Positions 13,945-14,095 of a stretch of 14,095 nucleotides of DNA are shown in pieces (within the stretch, counting starts at the first letter, position 1; the number at the start of each line of letters is the position of its first letter). The stretch comes from Gammaproteobacteria bacterium (lineage in GTDB: Bacteria; Pseudomonadota; Gammaproteobacteria; UBA6429; Thiohalophilaceae), in the NCBI GenBank assembly GCA_013152045.1, contig JAADGZ010000289.1, positions 1 through 14,095 of the forward strand, given 5' to 3'. A model generated the notes under the pieces. That model worked only from the letters and a program-made list of their open reading frames with translations, was not told where the DNA came from and did not search any database. The position numbers and the translations under genes were made by a program.

Positions 13945-14016
13945 CATTAACGACCAAGCTGTGCGACGCAAACGAAGCGCTGCGGGGTTTGCATCCGAAC
14001 GAGCGCCTTGTATGGT
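13945..14016 (-). other. attC-like site upstream of the YdjM-like gene
   Basis: Read on the minus strand, the site begins CCATACAAGGCGC and ends GCTTGGTCGTTAATG, with inner arms GATGCAAAC (13995-13987) and GTTTGCGTC (13973-13965) around a G/C-rich apex (CCCGCAGCGCTTC). The AAGGC/GCTTGG outer and GCAAAC/GTTTGC inner pairs are typical of attC folding. The R'' core seems to lack one base (CCATAC against CCATAAC). The YdjM-like gene starts 20 bases after the R' core. The site would belong to a preceding cassette whose gene lies beyond the window. Confidence 0.6.
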
Positions 14017-14095
14017 TTAATTTCCATGCTATTGCAGCTCAATGTAAAGTGAAGCCCGTAACCTGTTACTAGCAAGTTACCGGTTCAGCAGTCCG
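14017..14095. other. Window end; no gene recognised
   Basis: About 80 bases at the window edge hold no open frame of useful length on the minus strand, where a preceding cassette gene would be expected. An imperfect inverted repeat, GTAACCTG and CAAGTTAC (about 14059-14081), is visible. Confidence 0.3.

Noticed and set aside
1..14095. CRISPR arrays, tRNA or rRNA genes
   Set aside because: No regularly spaced direct repeats and no recognisable tRNA or rRNA segments were seen on either strand by eye.

Overview
The window looks like a mosaic accessory region of a gammaproteobacterial chromosome. The evidence is a YbhGFSR-type ABC exporter operon, a MarC-family protein, IS30 and IS110 family remnants, and what appears to be a stretch of integron gene cassettes. 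I cannot name the species. Base composition changes visibly along the window. The exporter block (about 3600-8640) is GC-rich, while the left end and especially the right end (11690-14095) are AT-rich, as expected of acquired DNA.

Left part (1-2650): the 3' end of an IS30-family transposase and its probable terminal repeat lie about 50 bp upstream of a two-gene unit. The first gene encodes a 714-aa protein with an N-terminal PHP metal-dependent phosphoesterase domain and a C-terminal ABC/SMC-like ATPase. The second encodes a 95-aa protein whose start overlaps the end of the first. This effector-plus-ATPase layout resembles antiphage or toxin-type ATPases and is the best candidate here for a little-described system. 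A DUF2784 membrane protein follows.

Middle (3618-8639): a tightly packed operon of a HlyD-family periplasmic adaptor (ybhG-like), a double-ATPase subunit (ybhF-like) and two ABC-2 permeases (ybhS-like, ybhR-like). The ATPase gene carries two separate frameshifts, each explained by 2 missing bases. Adding back 4 bases restores a 583-aa YbhF-length protein. Either the exporter is recently inactivated or the sequence has errors there.

Next (8640-11600): a small unknown membrane protein, a MarC-family protein, the frameshifted N-terminal stub of a P-type cation ATPase, a mostly non-coding stretch with a strong palindrome in front of a 29-codon ORF, and a badly decayed IS110-family transposase.

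Right end (11628-14095): all genes lie on the minus strand and are separated by attC-like sites. These are a BrnT/BrnA toxin-antitoxin pair with a palindrome over its promoter, a five-helix membrane protein, and a coupled pair (YdjM-like membrane protein plus a small C-terminally anchored protein). No integron integrase or attI is present in the window. The array either continues beyond position 14095 or is an orphan cluster.
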